A program made the position numbers and the translations under genes. From Bacteroidota bacterium (GTDB lineage Bacteria > Bacteroidota > Bacteroidia > Chitinophagales > Chitinophagaceae), in the NCBI GenBank assembly GCA_016715505.1, contig JADJZY010000034.1, forward strand, positions 310,001 to 374,000: DNA of 64,000 nucleotides, in the 5' to 3' direction. Position 1 is the first letter of the stretch, and each line of letters begins with the position of its first letter. The notes beneath the pieces are model-generated. The model was not told the origin of the DNA and ran no database searches. It saw only the letters and a list, made by a program, of their open reading frames with translations. Positions 59,761-64,000 of the stretch are shown here, piece by piece.

Positions 59761-60618
59761 CTAAATGAGTCGCATCAGATAATCGCCATAACCGCTTTTG
59801 CGCAACGCCTGTGCTTCTTGTTTTAACTGCTCGGCAGTGATATAGCCCATGCGAAATGCGATTTCTTCGATGCAGCCAATTTTAGTCCCCTGTCTTTTTT
59901 CAATAACCCTGACAAATTCAGTGGCATCATGCAAACTATCAAATGTGCCTGTATCCAGCCAGGCCGTTGTACGATCTAATAAGGACACCCGTAATTTGCC
60001 CTGTTCGAGATAAATACGATTCACATCCGTAATTTCATACTCACCCCTGGCAGAGGGTTTTAAATTTGCAGCAATGTCAATCACGCTATTATCATAAAAA
60101 TACAATCCCGGAACAGCGTAATTACTGCGCGGACTTTGTGGTTTCTCTTCAATAGAAATTGCCTTCATATCAGCATCAAATTCTACCACCCCATATCGTT
60201 CGGGATCTGAAACAGGGTAGGCAAAAACGTACCCACCTTCCACATCATTCAATTTTTGCAACTGCCTTCCTAAACCATGACCATAAAAAATATTGTCGCC
60301 GAGTACCAAGGCTACTTTGTCGTTTCCAACAAACTCTTTTCCAATCACAAAAGCCTGAGCAAGGCCGTTGGGCACTTCTTGTTTGGCATATTGAATTTGA
60401 CAGCCTATTGATTTGCCATCTCCTAATAATCGACGAAATTGATCGTTGTCTTCAGGAGTGGTGATAATAAGTATTTCATGAATGCCCGCCATCATCAGAA
60501 CAGATAACGGATAATAAATCATGGGCTTATCATAAATCGGCATTAATTGCTTCGAAATCCCTTTGGTAATGGGGTATAGTCTGGTTCCGGAACCTCCGGC
60601 TAAAATTATTCCTTTCAT
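59761..60618 (-). CDS. rmlA: Glucose-1-phosphate thymidylyltransferase
   Basis: An intact 285-residue protein: MKGIILAGGSGTRLYPITKGISKQLMPIYDKPMIYYPL (nucleotide-binding loop with GGSGTRL and KQLMP), then LGDNIFYGHGLG, SIEEKPQSPRSNYAVPGLYFYD and AWLDTGTFDSLHDAT. All are diagnostic of RmlA, which makes dTDP-glucose. It follows rmlB by 9 bases. RmlC and RmlD are not in the window. Confidence 0.95.
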   Translation of the reverse strand: MKGIILAGGSGTRLYPITKGISKQLMPIYDKPMIYYPLSVLMMAGIHEILIITTPEDNDQFRRLLGDGKSIGCQIQYAKQEVPNGLAQAFVIGKEFVGNDKVALVLGDNIFYGHGLGRQLQKLNDVEGGYVFAYPVSDPERYGVVEFDADMKAISIEEKPQSPRSNYAVPGLYFYDNSVIDIAANLKPSARGEYEITDVNRIYLEQGKLRVSLLDRTTAWLDTGTFDSLHDATEFVRVIEKRQGTKIGCIEEIAFRMGYITAEQLKQEAQALRKSGYGDYLMRLI

Positions 60619-60627
60619 TGGTTGGTA

Positions 60628-61683
60628 TCAATGGTTGTTTGCGTATTGTTTTTCGTAGTAAGCCTGATAATCTCCACTGGTCACATGATCAAGCCATTCT
60701 TTATTTTCGAGGAACCAGTCTATGGTCTGGCTCAAACCTTGTTCAAATGTTACTGAAGGTAGCCATCCCAACTCATCTTTGAGTTTACTTGCATCAATGG
60801 CATAACGCAAATCATGCCCAGCCCGATCGGTCACAAAAGTAATCAGCTGTTCAGATGTACCCGGAGCCTGTCCCAATTTCTCATCCATGAGTTTACATAA
60901 CAAACGAATCAGGTCAATATTTTTCCATTCATTATGACCGCCAATATTATAAGTTTCTCCGGTAACGCCTTTATGCAAAATCACATCAATAGCATGAGCG
61001 TGATCAAGAACATACAACCAATCGCGCACGTTTTCGCCCTTACCATATACCGGTAATGGTTTTTTTTGTAGAATATTATTGATGGATAATGGAATTAATT
61101 TTTCCGGAAAATGATTTGGACCATAATTATTGGAACAATTACTAATCACCACTGGCATTTTGTAGGTATGATAAAATGCCCTCACCAAATGATCACTACC
61201 TGCCTTACTGGCCGAATAGGGACTGCGAGGATCATAAGCGGTATTTTCATAAAAGAAACCGGTTTCTCCCAAACTTCCGTAAACCTCGTCTGTTGAAACA
61301 TGATAAAAACGTTTATCGGTGTAATTACCGTTCCAATATTTTTTAGCCGCATTTAATAAGGATGCCGTGCCGATCACATTGGTTTGTACAAATGCCAGAG
61401 GATCCGTGATGGATCTGTCAACATGCGACTCGGCAGCAAGGTGAACAACAGCATCAATTTGATATTGGGAAAATATTTCATCGAGATGAGACGCATCACA
61501 AATATTTCCTTTCACAAAAGTATAGTTGGTTGCATCCTGAATATCGGACAAATTCTCCAGATTTCCGGCATAGGTCAAGGCATCCAGATTAATAATCTGA
61601 TATTGCGGATATTGACGTACCAATCTTCTTACTACATGCGAGCCAATAAATCCCGCACCGCCGGTTACCAAAATATTTTTCAT
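60628..61683 (-). CDS. rmlB: dTDP-glucose 4,6-dehydratase
   Basis: An intact 351-residue short-chain dehydrogenase: MKNILVTGGAGFIGSHVVRRL (GxxGxxG), HLAAESHVDRSI, VSTDEVYGSLGE and the catalytic YSASK. Then ISNCSNNYGPNHFPEKLIPL and NVRDWLYVLDHAHA follow. It makes dTDP-4-keto-6-deoxyglucose, the branch point to rhamnose and other deoxy sugars. ATG 61683 is preferred to an in-frame start at 61719. Confidence 0.95.
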   Translation of the reverse strand: MKNILVTGGAGFIGSHVVRRLVRQYPQYQIINLDALTYAGNLENLSDIQDATNYTFVKGNICDASHLDEIFSQYQIDAVVHLAAESHVDRSITDPLAFVQTNVIGTASLLNAAKKYWNGNYTDKRFYHVSTDEVYGSLGETGFFYENTAYDPRSPYSASKAGSDHLVRAFYHTYKMPVVISNCSNNYGPNHFPEKLIPLSINNILQKKPLPVYGKGENVRDWLYVLDHAHAIDVILHKGVTGETYNIGGHNEWKNIDLIRLLCKLMDEKLGQAPGTSEQLITFVTDRAGHDLRYAIDASKLKDELGWLPSVTFEQGLSQTIDWFLENKEWLDHVTSGDYQAYYEKQYANNH

Positions 61684-61701
61684 CCCCGTAAATTTTGGTG
61701 G

Positions 61702-61709
61702 CAAATATA
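61702..61709 (-). promoter_or_regulatory. TATATTTG -7 box before rmlB
   Basis: A perfect TAnnTTTG on the minus strand, 18 bases before ATG 61683. No TTG lies at the usual distance, so support is moderate. It would drive rmlB-rmlA and perhaps the genes beyond. Confidence 0.45.
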
Positions 61710-61828
61710 CTATCCCCATCTTTTAAACACCCATTTTTGATATGAATTCATCGTAAAGGGATTTCCCAGCCGTTTCCCCTAAATCTTTTGCTTATCGGGT
61801 CATTTCAATCATCTATTTGTCAGTTTGT

Positions 61829-62689
61829 TCAACCCAACTTTTCCTTACGCACCCATATCATCCATTTTCCTGAAAAGCCGCATTTCAGGGTTCGTGTCAT
61901 CCATCGATCTATGCGCCAAATCAATTTTCCATACCTTCTCCCCCATTCTTCCGATCGATTCGTCAATAATCGCCGATGGATGGCATAAAAACATTTACCA
62001 AAAATGAGGTAAGTCAAATATGTCCTGAAATCATAACACATTTGGGTCAGGTTAAATGCTGGCCTGGGCTTTAATGTCTGAAATGCATGAGTGGCAAATA
62101 AATCATTCCAATCCTGCATTCGACGAATTTTATTATGCATAGTATGATCAAATTCTTTGCCGGCTGTTTGTTTTCGCTGCCAACCAAAAACCTGATGCTG
62201 ATAAACTGCATCTAATACTACAATACATCCACCAGGCTTCAAAACCTTTTGGAGGGTATGAATGGCTTTAAACCATTTCTCATCATCGGTGATATGTAAA
62301 AAAACCATCGCTGCAAATATAAAATCATACCCTTCGGATGATAGTTCATGCTCTTTAATCGCACTCACATCTGAACAAATAAAATGATGTTGCGGGAATT
62401 TGTTTTGTAAATTTTTGGTGGCCGTTTCAGTCAATTCTATCCCTGTATAAGTAGCAATTGGATGTTGTAAAAAGAATTGTGTCCAAAAGCCAGAACCCGG
62501 GCCAATTTCAAGAATATGTTTGTTGTTCAAACTTATGTTTTCTTCTGACATGAATTGCACCAAACCTTCAAGTTGCTGCTGATGCAACATTTGATTGTAA
62601 CTGAGTGGCCATTCAGGATAACAAACCGCTTTTGCATCTGAAGTTTGTTCATAAATCTCTTTCCAATATTCCGGTGCCTGATAGGACAT
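61829..62689 (-). CDS. SAM-dependent methyltransferase in the glycan cluster
   Basis: An intact 286-residue class I methyltransferase: motif I LEIGPGSGFWTQFF, post-I TGIELTE, motif II-like YDFIFAAMVFLHI, then VLKPGGCIVVLD. It is surrounded by glycan genes, so a sugar or lipid-carrier substrate is plausible. The C-terminal 80 residues are Arg/Trp-rich (RIDRWMTRTLKCGFSGKWM), which could be membrane-associated. Confidence 0.82.
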   Translation of the reverse strand: MSYQAPEYWKEIYEQTSDAKAVCYPEWPLSYNQMLHQQQLEGLVQFMSEENISLNNKHILEIGPGSGFWTQFFLQHPIATYTGIELTETATKNLQNKFPQHHFICSDVSAIKEHELSSEGYDFIFAAMVFLHITDDEKWFKAIHTLQKVLKPGGCIVVLDAVYQHQVFGWQRKQTAGKEFDHTMHNKIRRMQDWNDLFATHAFQTLKPRPAFNLTQMCYDFRTYLTYLIFGKCFYAIHRRLLTNRSEEWGRRYGKLIWRIDRWMTRTLKCGFSGKWMIWVRKEKLG

Positions 62690-62740
62690 GCGTCAAATGT
62701 ACGAACACCCTCATAATTTTATGGTGGTTTTCAACATCCA

Positions 62741-63991
62741 TCAGCGTTTATAAAAATGATAGTAATAAAAGATGGCCGTGGAAGTATAAGATATCACCGA
62801 GGTCCATGCAGCGCCGGCTATCCCAAAGTCCGGGATTAAAATAAACCCGAACAACAAAGTCAGAACCATTCCAATCAACGACCCCATCAGATTTCGTTTC
62901 ATGAGTCCTTTACCTGCAAAATATGCACTAATCGGAAGTGCTCCGGCAATAGGAATGATGCCGCCGGATAAAATGATTAAAATGTAACTTGCTTCACAAA
63001 ATCCCTCGCCGTACCACCTAGGAATGATCCAAAATGACAATATGCTTCCGAAGGCACAAGCTGCAATGGCATAGTAGAGCATCTGCTTTTGTAATTTATG
63101 GACTTTGTCAAATTGAACTTCCGGATTTTTTTCAGCAGCGACAATACTATAAACCATCCCATGAATCACATTCGGCAACAACCAAACCAATTGTATCAGG
63201 GAAACAGCCAACGTATAAATACCTAATTCAGCTTGTGAATGATACCATCGAATGAGCCACACATCAGCCTTGTAATTCAGAAATTGAAGGGCATTCGCAA
63301 ATAGTATCCATTTCGCGAATGGCCATAAAACCTTGAATGTTGACCAATCTGAAAACTCCCATCGTATGGTTCTGTATAGTTTACCCCACAGTAAATAAAA
63401 TCCAACACCAAGTTGCAATGCTCCTGAAATAAGCACCACAAACATGGCGTAAAGAAATATCTCTGGATAGGTCCAAATGTGAGCATAATACAAAAAGACA
63501 TTGCCCGATAACAAGCTTAGACTCCCCAACAAATTAATTACCGAATGTTTGGTAAACAATTGTTCTGACTGCAAAAAGGCGCCATTGATTTGAATAAGCA
63601 TCTGTATCACCAGATAAATCAAAAATAGAATCAATAAAGCCTGCTGCCCCTGAATCTCACGCCCCAGAAACATTTCCAGTAAGGAGTGATTGTGGAACAG
63701 GAAAAGAAATATTGCGGGGACAAGAATAAGCACAAGACTAAGCCCTATGGAGGTCGATAAAAGTTTTGCTTTCGACCATTTTCCTCCAGCCGCTAAATAA
63801 ACGATTGCTGAAGGGAAGCCCATCCCCAGAAACAATAAAAGGAATTGTGCCGAATTCAAGTATAATGCCCATCCACCTTGTCCCGTTGTTCCTAACATTC
63901 TGACTAAAAATATCGAGGCCAAAAAATTGCAGACCACTGTGATGGCCTGAATTAAATAGTTTCGGGTGATATGCGTGCGCCAGTTAAACAA
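62741..63991 (-). CDS. Polysaccharide flippase, Wzx/MATE-like (2)
   Basis: A 416-residue protein with about 12 hydrophobic helices (NYLIQAITVVCNFLASIFLVRMLG at the start, then LNSAQFLLLFLGMGFPSAIVYLAAGG, GMVLTLLFGFILIPDFGIAGAAW near the end). The start is a TTG directly after an in-frame TAG near the window edge, so it could be a few codons off, or the gene may be longer if an indel is present. It is a second flippase in one cluster, different in sequence from the gene at 56.5-58 kb. Confidence 0.82.
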   Translation of the reverse strand: MFNWRTHITRNYLIQAITVVCNFLASIFLVRMLGTTGQGGWALYLNSAQFLLLFLGMGFPSAIVYLAAGGKWSKAKLLSTSIGLSLVLILVPAIFLFLFHNHSLLEMFLGREIQGQQALLILFLIYLVIQMLIQINGAFLQSEQLFTKHSVINLLGSLSLLSGNVFLYYAHIWTYPEIFLYAMFVVLISGALQLGVGFYLLWGKLYRTIRWEFSDWSTFKVLWPFAKWILFANALQFLNYKADVWLIRWYHSQAELGIYTLAVSLIQLVWLLPNVIHGMVYSIVAAEKNPEVQFDKVHKLQKQMLYYAIAACAFGSILSFWIIPRWYGEGFCEASYILIILSGGIIPIAGALPISAYFAGKGLMKRNLMGSLIGMVLTLLFGFILIPDFGIAGAAWTSVISYTSTAIFYYYHFYKR

Positions 63992-64000
63992 CTATAAACT

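Overview
The window looks like a chromosomal segment of an AT-rich member of the Bacteroidota, of the Chitinophagales/Sphingobacteriales kind. The signs are several proteins ending in type IX secretion (T9SS) sorting domains, a SprB-repeat adhesin, DUF5686 and PorT-like outer-membrane proteins, a rimP-nusA-infB operon, almost no Shine-Dalgarno sequences, and repeated matches to the Bacteroidota promoter TTG-N20-TAnnTTTG.

Layout. 1-3.8 kb: minus-strand SprB-repeat adhesin (C-terminus outside the window) coupled to a small secreted protein. 4.1-6.3 kb: glycosyltransferase and OppC-type permease. 7-12.4 kb: SWIM/SNF2 helicase, two tandem MarR regulators, an exported protein. 12.5-22.9 kb: mostly housekeeping genes (DUF4412 protein, OMP, cca, pRiA4b ORF-3-like, miaA, two unknown envelope proteins, recF, BaiN-like flavoprotein, rocD). 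23.5-26.7 kb: tRNA-Glu, gapA, a Lys-rich exported protein, pgk. 26.9-31.6 kb: rimP-nusA-infB. 31.7-39.5 kb: GC-rich nested inverted repeat, DUF5686 protein, TolB-like surface protein, MBL hydrolase, CvfB. 39.9-56 kb: a T9SS cargo island holding a propeller/beta-helix giant, three tandem copies of one T9SS protein, and an alpha/beta-hydrolase with 15 cysteine-paired repeats. 56-64 kb: a surface-glycan cluster (two flippases, acyltransferases, WbpB/WbpD-like pair, RmlA, RmlB, methyltransferase).

How it fits together. The T9SS cargo genes lie next to glycan genes that include two steps of the UDP-diacetamido-glucuronate pathway. In Porphyromonas that pathway supplies the sugar that anchors T9SS cargo to the cell surface. 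The link is an inference here, but a testable one.

Reliability. Many universally conserved genes (gapA, pgk, infB, nusA, recF, the SNF2 helicase, the flavoprotein) are broken by single-base indels, mostly in homopolymers. Damage is densest in the near-identical tandem copies at 45-48.5 kb. This fits residual long-read error better than real gene decay. Broken genes are therefore given as single spans with the suspected shifts noted.

The most interesting items are the predicted leaderless promoters, the 15-fold CDS-type repeat protein, the tandem T9SS family, the structured element at 31.8 kb and the rimP leader hairpin.
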